A stretch of DNA of 64,000 nt. It comes from Tenacibaculum agarivorans (GTDB lineage Bacteria > Bacteroidota > Bacteroidia > Flavobacteriales > Flavobacteriaceae). The notes beneath the pieces were generated by a model that was not told the origin of the DNA, did not search any database, and saw only the letters and a program-made list of their open reading frames with translations. The number at the start of each line of letters is the position of its first letter. Positions within the stretch are counted from its first letter, which is position 1. This document shows, one piece after another, positions 35,478 through 44,388 of this stretch. Location: positions 17,425 through 81,424 of the forward strand of contig NZ_MSMP01000022.1 in NCBI RefSeq assembly GCF_001936575.1. Reading direction: 5' to 3'. The translations under genes and the position numbers were made by a program.

Positions 35478-36524
35478 ATGGTAAAAAAAATAACTCCTAA
35501 AGCTAATGAAGTATATTTTATAAAAGAATATACACTATTTCATATTTTGGAGGGAAATGGTACTATAGAGGTTGACTTTAAAAACTATTTGAACTGGGAT
35601 GATAAATTAATTTTTCTTGAAAAAGGACAGTATATTAAGTTCTCTTCTGATTCTTTTGTTGTAAGAAAAATTGAATTCGACAATGAAATTTTATTCCAGA
35701 ATCAAGATGTTCGAATTTTATTTAAACATTTAGTCTCTCTTGGATATATTGACTACTTGGAATGTAAAGATTGTCAGGAGTACTTACAAAATACATTATT
35801 TACTTCCCCAAAAGATATCATAGATATTTCAATTAATCAATGGTATTGGCAAAATCCTTTTAATGCTGATAAAAAAGAGTATCAAATTATTTTTGATATT
35901 AAAGAAGTAATCGATCAAGAATTTAAAAATCATCTTTCTGTTCAAGAATTGATTCAAAAGATAAGTAAAAACAATAACAACATTAATTATTTACTTAAAA
36001 ACAAAATTGGAATTACGGTAAAGAAGCTAGAAACTAAAAAACGTTTAATAGAAGATCAAAAACTTATAGCGTTTACGGATAGTTCCATCAAACAAATTGC
36101 TTATGAACAAGGTTATAAAGATGTTGCTTATTTCAACAAAAACTTCAAAAAGAACACAGGAATTACGCCTAGTGAGTTCCGTGATCAAATAGGATATCAA
36201 CTTGATGATCATTTCGAAAATGATCTTTTTAAACTGATTCAAGAATATCATACTTCCGAAAAAAAACTCTCTTTTTATGCAGATCAAATGCATATTTCTG
36301 AAAAAACATTAGCTCAAAAAGTACGTCAAAAGTTGCATACATCTATGGGACAATTGATACGATATGAAATCATTCGAACTTCAAAAGAAATGTTACTAGA
36401 TGGTGAAAAAATTAAAACTGTTGCTTACTTTTTAGGTTTTGATGAGGCTAACCATTTCTCTTCATTTTTTAAACATCATACTACACTTACCCCTACACAA
36501 TTTTTAAAAAAGTACAATAAGTAG
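35478..36524 (+). CDS. AraC-family regulator with two tandem HTH domains
   Basis: 348 residues from the ATG at 35478; a TTG three codons earlier also exists. Residues ~1-120 are a cupin-like sensing domain (TLFHILEGNGTIEVDF, KLIFLEKGQYIKFSS). Two AraC-type HTH domains follow. The first (about 140-240) has SIKQIAYEQGYKDVAYFNKNF and GITPSEFRDQIG; the second (about 245-348) has KIKTVAYFLGFDEANHFSSFF and LTPTQFLKKYNK. Each has the two-HTH spacing expected for a complete DNA-binding domain. It likely controls the small gene set immediately downstream (inference from adjacency). Confidence 0.85.
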   Translation: MVKKITPKANEVYFIKEYTLFHILEGNGTIEVDFKNYLNWDDKLIFLEKGQYIKFSSDSFVVRKIEFDNEILFQNQDVRILFKHLVSLGYIDYLECKDCQEYLQNTLFTSPKDIIDISINQWYWQNPFNADKKEYQIIFDIKEVIDQEFKNHLSVQELIQKISKNNNNINYLLKNKIGITVKKLETKKRLIEDQKLIAFTDSSIKQIAYEQGYKDVAYFNKNFKKNTGITPSEFRDQIGYQLDDHFENDLFKLIQEYHTSEKKLSFYADQMHISEKTLAQKVRQKLHTSMGQLIRYEIIRTSKEMLLDGEKIKTVAYFLGFDEANHFSSFFKHHTTLTPTQFLKKYNK

Positions 36525-36603
36525 CTCCTTTTTTGTACCCTCTACCTTTTCCTTCTGATTGATCTTTGTATCAGAATTACAAACCTATTTAATTTTTTTT
36601 AAA

Positions 36604-36957
36604 ATGAATATTAAAGATCAAGTACAACGTATGGATAATATGGTATCTCAAGGAGATATTGTAAACGCAGTGAAAACTTTTTTTGCAGAAAATGCTACTA
36701 CTTCGGATTATGAAAACTCAACTACAAATACTAAAAATGAAATGGTTGAAAAAATGGAAGGCTTTTTAGGTGCAATTGCAAATGTTAATGGTATAACACA
36801 TCACCAAACTATAGTTGATGGTCAAAATTCTGTCTCAGAATTCACTTTTGATTTCAATATGAAAGATGGTTCAAAAATTTACTGGCATGAAATTATTCAA
36901 CGTCAGTGGAATGATCAAGGTCAAGTTATCAAAGAAGAATATTTCAATGCAAATTAA
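36604..36957 (+). CDS. NTF2-like (SnoaL-type) protein
   Basis: 117 residues from the ATG at 36604; a TTG further upstream gives a hydrophobic extension that does not fit. The pattern helix-helix-strand with a conserved DIVNAVKTFFAENATTSDYE opening, a central NSVSEFTFDFNMKDGSKIYW and a final VIKEEYFNA strand matches the cone-shaped NTF2-like fold. It is 12 bp before a membrane-protein gene. Confidence 0.78.
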   Translation: MNIKDQVQRMDNMVSQGDIVNAVKTFFAENATTSDYENSTTNTKNEMVEKMEGFLGAIANVNGITHHQTIVDGQNSVSEFTFDFNMKDGSKIYWHEIIQRQWNDQGQVIKEEYFNAN

Positions 36958-36969
36958 AAATTAATTATT

Positions 36970-37323
36970 ATGAAATTTGTTACTAAAAGAATTCACGCAT
37001 TTTTAGATTACCCAGTTGCTATAGCACTAATAGCATTACCCTTTCTATTCGGATTAGGACAAACCAATAATCTTGCTTTATGGATTTCAGTACTCACAGG
37101 TATTGCAGCTTTTATTTTAACTGTTCTAACAGATCATCATTTAGGCATTATTAAAATAGTATCCTATAAACTTCATTTAACTGTTGACTTTATTGTAGGA
37201 CTCACATTTGTATTAGTTCCTTTTCTTCTTTCTTTTAAAGGCATTGACGCCTACTATTACTGGATTAATGGAGTCACTGTACTTTTAGTTGTAAGCGCTC
37301 ACAAACCACAAACAAGTATTTAA
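36970..37323 (+). CDS. Four-helix membrane protein, SPW-repeat-like
   Basis: 117 residues with about four hydrophobic segments: YPVAIALIALPFLFGLG, ALWISVLTGIAAFILTVL, LTVDFIVGLTFVLVPFLLSF and YYYWINGVTVLLVVSA. The duplicated layout, each half opening with a basic amphipathic stretch and His/Asp (RIHAFLDYPVA; KLHLTVDFIVG), fits SPW-repeat type proteins. No enzyme motif. It lies 12 bp after the NTF2-like gene and 27 bp before the YHS gene, so all three are probably one transcript. Confidence 0.72.
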   Translation: MKFVTKRIHAFLDYPVAIALIALPFLFGLGQTNNLALWISVLTGIAAFILTVLTDHHLGIIKIVSYKLHLTVDFIVGLTFVLVPFLLSFKGIDAYYYWINGVTVLLVVSAHKPQTSI

Positions 37324-37350
37324 TAACTCAAATTATAAACTACAAACATC

Positions 37351-37821
37351 ATGAAAATTTTAAAATCGTTAACAATTATTGCTCTTTTTTTAGTGAGTAT
37401 GTCAACATTTAGCCAAGATAAAAAGGCTAACAATATCGATAATAGTAATATCGCGCTTCAAGGCTATAGCCCTGTCTCTTATCTCGATTTAAATTTAGCA
37501 CAAAGAGGCAATAAAAATTATAAATCTACTCATGAAGGTGTTGTATACTATTTCACCTCTACTGAACAAAAAGCTAGTTTTGATAAAAATCCTAAAAAGT
37601 ATTTACCACAGTATGGAGGATACTGCGCATTTGGTACTTATGCAGGAGCTAAGTTTAGAGTTGATCCAAACAAATTCTTAGTACACAATGGCAAATATTA
37701 CCTTTTTCTTAATAACGTAGAATTAGATGCTAAACAACTATGGTTAAAAGAAAACAATAATAAAAAGTTGGTAAAAGTTGCCAATACCAATTGGAAAAAG
37801 CTAAAAAACACTTACAATTAA
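37351..37821 (+). CDS. Secreted YHS-domain protein
   Basis: 156 residues: signal peptide (KSLTIIALFLVSMSTFSQ), then a YHS-type domain (about 30-130) with IALQGYSPVSYLD, GVVYYFTSTEQKASFDKNPKKYLPQ and YGGYCAFGTYAGAKF. YHS domains are small metal-binding modules seen in copper/heavy-metal proteins; the single Cys is in GGYCAFG. It ends the NTF2-like/membrane/YHS cluster and is followed by a terminator. Confidence 0.88.
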   Translation: MKILKSLTIIALFLVSMSTFSQDKKANNIDNSNIALQGYSPVSYLDLNLAQRGNKNYKSTHEGVVYYFTSTEQKASFDKNPKKYLPQYGGYCAFGTYAGAKFRVDPNKFLVHNGKYYLFLNNVELDAKQLWLKENNNKKLVKVANTNWKKLKNTYN

Positions 37822-37841
37822 GTTAATTAATGCTCCAATTC

Positions 37842-37896
37842 AAAAAGAGGTTTAAAAGATGTCTTCTCAGATGATATTTTTTAGACCTCTTCTTTT
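37842..37896 (+). terminator. Terminator after the YHS gene
   Basis: AAAAAGAGGTTTAAAA ... TTTTTAGACCTCTTCTTTTT: the stem has one mismatch or wobble and the 3' side ends in a T-run, 20 bases past the stop. Confidence 0.7.
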
Positions 37897-37993
37897 TAGT
37901 CATTTTTTTTTAAAACTATGTCATAAAAGTAATACTGCAGGTTGTTAGTATTTTTTACATTTAAAGCGAACCAAATTACTAACTATACATCAT

Positions 37994-40591
37994 ATGCGAT
38001 TATTTCAATATTCGTTGTTATGCATTCTCATGTTTTCTTCTTTCTGGGCATGCAAAGATTCAACTGTACACCAAATGGAAATTACTAATAACTGGAGTTT
38101 TAAAAAAGTGCAAGATTCTACTTGGAAACCTGCTACAGTTCCTGGAACAGTACATACAGATTTATTGGCCATTAAAGAAATTGAAAATCCTTTTTACAGA
38201 TTAAATGAACATGATGTTCAGTGGATTGATAAAAGTGATTGGGAATACAAAACTAATTTTAACATCTCCAATGACGTATTTGATAGAGAAAATATTGATT
38301 TACTTTTTGATGGAATTGACACCTATGGTAAAATTTACCTCAATGATAAAGAGATCTTAGTTACAGACAATATGTTCCGTGAATATGAAGTCAATGTAAA
38401 ACCTTTTGTCAATAAAGGAGAAAATGAATTAAGGATTGTATTAGAATCTCCTATCAAAAAAGGAATTGAGAAATATGATGCTATTGACTATCAAATTACA
38501 GTTTCAGATAATGATCTTGCTAAAATAGGACAAGTTGAAGGTGAAAAAAAAGTCAGTATTTTTTCTAGAAAGGCTGGTTATCATTTTGGATGGGACTGGG
38601 GTCCTCGCCTAGTTACCTCTGGAATATGGAGGTCTGTTAAACTAAAGAGCTGGAATACTTTTAAAATTGAAGATGCCTTTATCCGTCAAAAAAGTATTGA
38701 AGAAAAAGCAAACTTAACTGCACAATTGGAAATTAACTGTACACAATCTGTTGAAAACGCTACCATTGAAATTTATGTTGGTGAGCAGCTTGTAAAAACG
38801 GAAAACAAAGTATTAACTACTGGAGAGAATCAAATTCAAATTCCTTTTGAAATTGAAAATCCAGTTTTATGGTGGCCTAACGGTATGGGAGATCAACATT
38901 TATATAATGTATCTGTAAAAGTAAAAGGTAAAAAGCATATAGATACTATACAGCATAGAATTGGACTACGTACTGTAGAATTAGTTACAGAAAAAGATTC
39001 TATAGGAAGTTCTTTTTATTTTAAAGTCAATGGATATCCTACTTTTATGAAAGGAGCTAATTATATTCCTCAAGATATTTTCCTGCCGAGAGTTAAACAA
39101 TCAAACTACGAACATATTTTAAATTCTGCCAAAGAAGCCAATATGAATATGATCAGAGTTTGGGGTGGTGGTGTTTATGAAAGTAAAGAATTTTACGATT
39201 TATGTGATGAAAAAGGATTGTTAGTTTGGCAAGATTTTATGTTTGCTTGCGCCATGTATCCTGGAGATAAAGATTATTTAGAAAGTGTGAAACAGGAAGC
39301 TATAGACAATGTAAAACGATTACGAAATCATACCTCTATTGCTTTATGGTGTGGAAACAACGAAGTTTTATCTGCTTGGGAGCGTTGGGGATGGAAACAA
39401 CAAGTAACAGAAAAACAGTCTGAAAAAGCTGCTAATACTATTTGGAAAGCTTATACTGATATATTCCATAAAGTGCTACCTGAAGTAGTTAATGAATATG
39501 ATTCAGACCGAAAATACTGGGCTTCTTCTCCAAGTAGTGAATTGGGTGTTCCAGAATCACATACCGATGGAGATGCTCATTATTGGGGTGTTTGGTGGGG
39601 AAAAGAACCATTTGAAAATTACAATGTGAAAATTCCACGATTCATGTCTGAGTTTGGTTTTCAATCTTTTCCAGATATATCAACCGTTAATAAGTATGCT
39701 ACTGTAGAAGATCATGATATTTTTTCTGAAGTAATGAAATCGCATCAACGCTCTAGTATTGGTAATGGTACTATTGAAGAGTACATGTTAAGACATTATA
39801 AAAAACCTAAGGACTTTGAAAGTTTCTTGTATGTAAGCCATTTATTGCAAGCCTATGGAATCACTACTGGTATAGAAGCACATCGAAAAAATAGGTATCG
39901 CTGCATGGGATCGTTATACTGGCAAATTAACGATTGTTGGCCAGTGGCATCTTGGTCTAGTATCGATTATTATGGAAAGTGGAAAGCGTTACATTATGGA
40001 GTAAAAAAATCATTTAAGAAAACTATCATTTCTTTTGACAAGAAAGAGGATCAAATTAAGTTGTACGTAGCAACAGATGCGCTCAAAAATGAAAATGCAA
40101 AACTTACAATTAGCTTATTAGATTTTGAAGGTAAAGAGCTACAAAAATGGAATAAAGACATTACTATTGAAGCTAATCAATCTAAGTTATATACTACATT
40201 GTCACAAAAAGAACTTGATGTACATAAAAATCAATTCAATAATTCATTTTTGAAGGCTACATTAGAAAGTAATGGACAAATAATCGATGAAAAATTACAT
40301 TTCTTACTTCCTTTTAAAGAATTAATATTACCTAATCCTGAGTTGACCTATGATATTACAGAAAATGAAAGTCAATTCATTATTAAACTAAATAGTAAAA
40401 ATTTAGCTATCGGTGTTTATGCTTCTGGAGATTTTGATGCTAATTTCTCTGATAATTATTTTACCATGACACCAAACTCTGAAAAGACTATTTATCTTTC
40501 TAAAGAAAAGGTTACTACAATCAAAGATTTAAAAGATAAACTGAAAATTATAAGTTTAGTAGATAGTTATAATTCAGATGACAGTATTTAA
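37994..40591 (+). CDS. GH2-family beta-mannosidase, lipoprotein
   Basis: 865 residues, lipoprotein signal with Cys20 (MFSSFWACKD). The architecture is that of GH2 mannosidases: jelly-roll (about 30-200), Ig-like domain, TIM barrel from about 335, then two C-terminal beta domains. Catalytic residues are visible: acid/base Glu457 in WCGNNEV and nucleophile Glu553 in MSEFGFQSFP. It would cleave non-reducing beta-mannose from manno-oligosaccharides, probably at the outer membrane or in the periplasm. It stands alone, not in a PUL, and its stop overlaps the convergent YhhN gene by 4 bp. Confidence 0.92.
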   Translation: MRLFQYSLLCILMFSSFWACKDSTVHQMEITNNWSFKKVQDSTWKPATVPGTVHTDLLAIKEIENPFYRLNEHDVQWIDKSDWEYKTNFNISNDVFDRENIDLLFDGIDTYGKIYLNDKEILVTDNMFREYEVNVKPFVNKGENELRIVLESPIKKGIEKYDAIDYQITVSDNDLAKIGQVEGEKKVSIFSRKAGYHFGWDWGPRLVTSGIWRSVKLKSWNTFKIEDAFIRQKSIEEKANLTAQLEINCTQSVENATIEIYVGEQLVKTENKVLTTGENQIQIPFEIENPVLWWPNGMGDQHLYNVSVKVKGKKHIDTIQHRIGLRTVELVTEKDSIGSSFYFKVNGYPTFMKGANYIPQDIFLPRVKQSNYEHILNSAKEANMNMIRVWGGGVYESKEFYDLCDEKGLLVWQDFMFACAMYPGDKDYLESVKQEAIDNVKRLRNHTSIALWCGNNEVLSAWERWGWKQQVTEKQSEKAANTIWKAYTDIFHKVLPEVVNEYDSDRKYWASSPSSELGVPESHTDGDAHYWGVWWGKEPFENYNVKIPRFMSEFGFQSFPDISTVNKYATVEDHDIFSEVMKSHQRSSIGNGTIEEYMLRHYKKPKDFESFLYVSHLLQAYGITTGIEAHRKNRYRCMGSLYWQINDCWPVASWSSIDYYGKWKALHYGVKKSFKKTIISFDKKEDQIKLYVATDALKNENAKLTISLLDFEGKELQKWNKDITIEANQSKLYTTLSQKELDVHKNQFNNSFLKATLESNGQIIDEKLHFLLPFKELILPNPELTYDITENESQFIIKLNSKNLAIGVYASGDFDANFSDNYFTMTPNSEKTIYLSKEKVTTIKDLKDKLKIISLVDSYNSDDSI

Positions 40592-41226
40592 ACTAAAATA
40601 TATTGTATAGACATACATATTATAAATATTGATATCCAATATGTTGATAAAATAAGTATTTCTGCTGTTTTAAATTCTTTTATAAACTTATCATAAGCGA
40701 TAATAGCATCAGAAAAAGTAAATAAAACAGATCCAAAACCTAACATATAAAAAACAAGCCTATTCTCTACAAAGGATAGGCTTATTGCTTGCCAATTCAT
40801 AATAATAATGGCTAAAAAATATAACGCTACTGGAATAGCGAGTTCTTTTAAAGAAGGATATAAAAATCTATAGTATACAATGCCCATACTTAATAGCATA
40901 ACAAGTATTATTATCTCTTTATATTGAAACCCAAATAAGGAGGTAAATGCATATGTAAAAATAATATGTGCTAGTAAAAACGCACCTAAACCATAGACAA
41001 ACCATTCTTTTTTAAGTAATAAAATATCCCCTAAAAGAGAGAAAAATAATCCAATACTTACAATCCATCCATAGATTGCTCCTGTATTTACATACAATGA
41101 AAGGATAATAATTAAGATGGTAGTTAATGGTTTGAATACATTAAAAAGAGGACTATTTTGTTGTCGAAAATAGATAGCTAGTATAGCTGAAATACTAATG
41201 ACTATTGAAAAAACAGTAATTATCAT
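40588..41226 (-). CDS. YhhN family membrane protein (lysoplasmalogenase-like)
   Basis: 212 residues, about seven to eight membrane helices. The YhhN hallmarks are the N-terminal half with KPLTTILIIILS and GLFFSLLGDILLL, and the later SVLFTFSDAIIAYDKF. Eukaryotic TMEM86 and some bacterial YhhN proteins hydrolyse the vinyl-ether bond of lysoplasmalogens; activity here is unverified. It converges on the GH2 gene. Confidence 0.88.
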   Translation of the reverse strand: MIITVFSIVISISAILAIYFRQQNSPLFNVFKPLTTILIIILSLYVNTGAIYGWIVSIGLFFSLLGDILLLKKEWFVYGLGAFLLAHIIFTYAFTSLFGFQYKEIIILVMLLSMGIVYYRFLYPSLKELAIPVALYFLAIIIMNWQAISLSFVENRLVFYMLGFGSVLFTFSDAIIAYDKFIKEFKTAEILILSTYWISIFIICMSIQYILV

Positions 41227-41334
41227 AATAATTATAAGGAGTATTTTAAAATATTGGTCTGCAATGACCTAAATTTATTCTATATCTTACAACAAGATAC
41301 TATTTTATTTTGTGAACTAAATTTAGATTTTCAG

Positions 41335-41802
41335 ATGGAAGAAATTCAAGAATTTATAAAAACGGTAACTCCTATAATTGCTACTGTTGTTGCTATTTTT
41401 GGAATTATTAAATATTTCGATAGTAAACGACAAGAATTTAAGAAGAGAATCTGGGAAGAGCGAAAATCTTTATATTATGAAATAACAAATTATACTTCAA
41501 AGATTGCAATCGCTAATACCATTGATATTATACATGACGAATTGAAAGGTTTCTGGTCTATGTACTATGGTAGATTATCTATTATTGAAGATGCTAATGT
41601 ATATGTGGCAATGATAAACTATGGTGAAGAATTAAAAAAAGTTGAGCATGATAAATTAATCCCTTCTCAATCTAATTTGAAGAATCTGTCTTTTAAACTG
41701 GCTATAGCCTGTAGAGTCTCATTACAGAATACATGGGAACCTGTGAAATTAGAAAACCTAGGGAAACTTCATAAGACTCAAAAGAATCAAAAAAACTCAT
41801 AA
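41335..41802 (+). CDS. Membrane-anchored hypothetical protein
   Basis: 155 residues from the ATG at 41335; a TTG 27 codons upstream is a poorer start. One N-terminal membrane helix (FIKTVTPIIATVVAIFGII), then a basic Lys/Arg/Glu-rich coiled region (DSKRQEFKKRIWEERKSLYYE) and a helical domain ending KLHKTQKNQKNS. I do not recognise a family; the layout resembles short N-terminally anchored cytosolic proteins. Divergent from the YhhN gene across about 110 bp. Confidence 0.62.
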   Translation: MEEIQEFIKTVTPIIATVVAIFGIIKYFDSKRQEFKKRIWEERKSLYYEITNYTSKIAIANTIDIIHDELKGFWSMYYGRLSIIEDANVYVAMINYGEELKKVEHDKLIPSQSNLKNLSFKLAIACRVSLQNTWEPVKLENLGKLHKTQKNQKNS

Positions 41803-41816
41803 CTCCTAAAAAAGAA

Positions 41817-41842
41817 AAGCATCCTTTGATTAAAGAATGCTT
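41817..41842. terminator. Weak hairpin after the membrane-anchored gene
   Basis: AAGCATCCTTT ... AAAGAATGCTT with one mismatch and a 4-base loop, 15 bases past the stop; the T-run follows only after about 12 bases. Confidence 0.4.
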
Positions 41843-41972
41843 CGTAGTTTCCCGTTTTTATTTAAATAGTACATACTGTATCTACTTATACATATCATTC
41901 CCACAAATATGAATAATCTACAGTAAGAAAATTTAATGTTCCCTTCCTATTGTATTATTATAACTTTAAAAA

Positions 41973-42146
41973 TTAGGCCAATCTTTCAATGCCTATAATC
42001 ATCATTTTATATCCGTTATATGCTTTTTCTAATCGAACTCTAGAAAACCAATGAATTTTACCTTTATAAAAAATAGGTAGCATTAAAAATTTTTCTTTTG
42101 TTTTTCGAACTCTGTGATTCTTCTTTTTACTTTTAATAGTGAACAT
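41973..42146 (-). CDS. 57-aa hypothetical protein
   Basis: ATG at 42146-42144, TAA at 41975-41973. The product is very basic at the N-terminus (MFTIKSKKKNHRVRKTKEKF) and then reads LMLPIFYKGKIHWFSRVRLE and KAYNGYKMMIIGIERLA. The balanced aromatic/charged composition and lack of low-complexity runs look coding. The antisense strand has no competing frame and it fills an otherwise empty 476-bp gap. No family recognised. Confidence 0.45.
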   Translation of the reverse strand: MFTIKSKKKNHRVRKTKEKFLMLPIFYKGKIHWFSRVRLEKAYNGYKMMIIGIERLA

Positions 42147-42278
42147 ATATGCTGTTTTTATATGAATTTAAGTGATAATGTATGTAACAAAGTAACTCAA
42201 TATTACTTTAAATGTTTAAAAATTGACCCGGACAAAAAACAGACAAAATAAAAGTCTGATTTTAACACCTTAACAACA

Positions 42279-44141
42279 CTAAGATGCTTCCAAGTATTCT
42301 AGTATAGAGCTCCCTTTAGGAGCATTAACTTTTTTACGTAATCTAGAACGACTTCTTACAACACTATCATTAGAAATAGCCAACATTGTAGCTATTTGTT
42401 CAGTGTCTAGATATAGCTTCTCCATAGCTAATAAACGTTCTTCAGATTTTGTTAATTTATACCCTTTGTCTTTCAATTTTATAAAAAAACGTGGATGGAC
42501 TTTTGTAAATTTTTCTTTGAAAATATACCAATCATCAGAGGTTAAAATTTTAGTGGTGGTTAAATCTTGAATTTTATATATAACCTCTTTCCCTCCTATT
42601 TCTTCTTTCAGTTTTTCTATTTCTTGAGTCAGAGATTCTTGAACTTTACTTTTTTCTATTAATTGTTTTGTGAATTCCTCAAGATCTTTTTTATTCTTTT
42701 CTATTTTCATCGCTAAAGCTTTTCGCTTTAATTTTCCCTTTAACCAAATAAGATATGATATCACAGTAGAAAGTAATAGTATAGCCACTATAACAATCCA
42801 TAATGTTTTTTGTTTGGCTTTTGCTATACTTTTATCTTTCTCTAGTAATGCAATTTCTGTTTCATTTTTAAAAATTTCGTTGTCTTTTCTTTGCGTTTCA
42901 AATTGAGATTGATAATACAAAAATTTATTTCTTTTAATTCTTGCATCTTCTAAAGCTTTAGCATCAGTATATTTTTTCAAATATTTATAAGAAGCATTAT
43001 ATTTATTTTGAGCGGCAAGCACTTCAGACATTTCTTTATTTGCATTGATAAACATATCTACATCTCCAATATGATTTTCTTTAGCTAATAATTCTTCATA
43101 ATATTTTTGAGCAGTACTATGTTTATTTTTTTTCTTATAATATCTACCATTATACAATAAATACGCATTTTTATCATGCTTTAATCCCTTTACTTTTAAT
43201 TGTAATTGTGTTTCAAAAATTTTAAGATATTTATAACTACTATCTAATTCATTCTTTCTCAGATGATATTTAATTTGTGTTTTTAGTTGGTAAGTTTCAA
43301 GCCTACTTTTCATATTCTCATCTGAAATTTTTTTTAAAGTAATTTGAGCAGAATCAAGATACTTTTTTGCTGTATCTATTTCATCTTTTTTAAAGTAAGA
43401 TGTAAATAAATGCGAATAGGCATTAAAGATTGCAACATTATTTTTTATGGCTTTTGCGTTCGATAAAATTCTTTTTCGTTCATATATCGCCTTATCATGA
43501 AAACCATTTGTCCCATATAAACTTGATAATTCATTAAGTGTATAATTTGCATAATCTTTATCTCCTAAGGCATCATATAAGTTATAAGCCTCTTCAAAAC
43601 GCTGAACACTATTGATAAAGTCATTAAGGTCAAAATATACTTGTCCTGCAAAAAAGCGAGCGTCCGCAGCAAAAATAGAATCTTTATTTTTTAGAAAAAG
43701 ATCTCCTGATCTATCGTAATCTATAACCGCATTATCTAATTCTTCCCTATTGTAATAATACCCTCCTCTTTTTAATACAATGTGTGCTTCAGAACTTATC
43801 TTTTTGAAGTTTTTTTTGAACTTAAGTATGTTTTGAATTTCTAGAAGTACAGAATCTAATTGTCCTTTATTTGAATACTTCTGAATAATAAATCTTGATT
43901 TTTCAGCCGCCAGATCATATTGCCCTTCCTTCTTTGAGAGGCTAACAACTTCTTTCAAATATTTCAATTGATCAGGATGATTACTTCTGACCATTTCTTT
44001 AGTAAGAGAATCTAAAATTTGTATACGCTGTTCTATTGACTTTACTTCTCTTAACTTTTCTTGTAATTCATCTATCTTATTCTGCGAAAAACCGGTTTTT
44101 AACGCACACAAGAACAAAATGAAAAAAAAATTTTTATTCAT
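42279..44141 (-). CDS. TPR protein with membrane helix and LuxR-type HTH
   Basis: 620 residues: signal peptide (NKNFFFILFLCALKTGFSQ), six to eight TPR-like repeats (about 30-410, for example AADARFFAGQVYFDLNDFI, ANYTLNELSSLYGTNGFHDK), one membrane helix (about 447-465, LWIVIVAILLLSTVISYLI), a coiled coil (KKDLEEFTKQLIEKSKVQ) and a C-terminal LuxR/GerE-like HTH (RLLAMEKLYLDTEQIATMLAIS, SVVRSRSRLRKKV). This 'periplasmic TPR - TM - cytosolic HTH' design is common in Bacteroidota and suggests one-component transmembrane regulation. It lies next to the fibre locus and could regulate it (inference). Confidence 0.86.
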   Translation of the reverse strand: MNKNFFFILFLCALKTGFSQNKIDELQEKLREVKSIEQRIQILDSLTKEMVRSNHPDQLKYLKEVVSLSKKEGQYDLAAEKSRFIIQKYSNKGQLDSVLLEIQNILKFKKNFKKISSEAHIVLKRGGYYYNREELDNAVIDYDRSGDLFLKNKDSIFAADARFFAGQVYFDLNDFINSVQRFEEAYNLYDALGDKDYANYTLNELSSLYGTNGFHDKAIYERKRILSNAKAIKNNVAIFNAYSHLFTSYFKKDEIDTAKKYLDSAQITLKKISDENMKSRLETYQLKTQIKYHLRKNELDSSYKYLKIFETQLQLKVKGLKHDKNAYLLYNGRYYKKKNKHSTAQKYYEELLAKENHIGDVDMFINANKEMSEVLAAQNKYNASYKYLKKYTDAKALEDARIKRNKFLYYQSQFETQRKDNEIFKNETEIALLEKDKSIAKAKQKTLWIVIVAILLLSTVISYLIWLKGKLKRKALAMKIEKNKKDLEEFTKQLIEKSKVQESLTQEIEKLKEEIGGKEVIYKIQDLTTTKILTSDDWYIFKEKFTKVHPRFFIKLKDKGYKLTKSEERLLAMEKLYLDTEQIATMLAISNDSVVRSRSRLRKKVNAPKGSSILEYLEAS

Positions 44142-44246
44142 GAACTTAGCTTAGTTAGTTAACATAGTGAGGGTTAGATAAACTTATAACCTAAACTTAA
44201 ATGACTTAATGTGTGGTGGAAAATTAACAAAAAATTATGAACAAAA

Positions 44247-44273
44247 AAAAGAGTTCCTTTATGGAACTCTTTT
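44247..44273 (-). terminator. Terminator of the last gene of the fibre locus
   Basis: Stem AAAAGAGTTCC - TTTAT - GGAACTCTTTT. On the minus strand it runs directly into eight Ts, about 115 bases past the T9SS gene stop. Confidence 0.75.
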
Positions 44274-44388
44274 GTACTTGATAATGAATAAAAATATCTC
44301 TTTTTTAGATATCTCTTTTTTTAGAATTCAAGAACCAACTGTTAGTTAGTTTTGAAACTTTAGCCTATAATTATGAGGCCATTGATTT

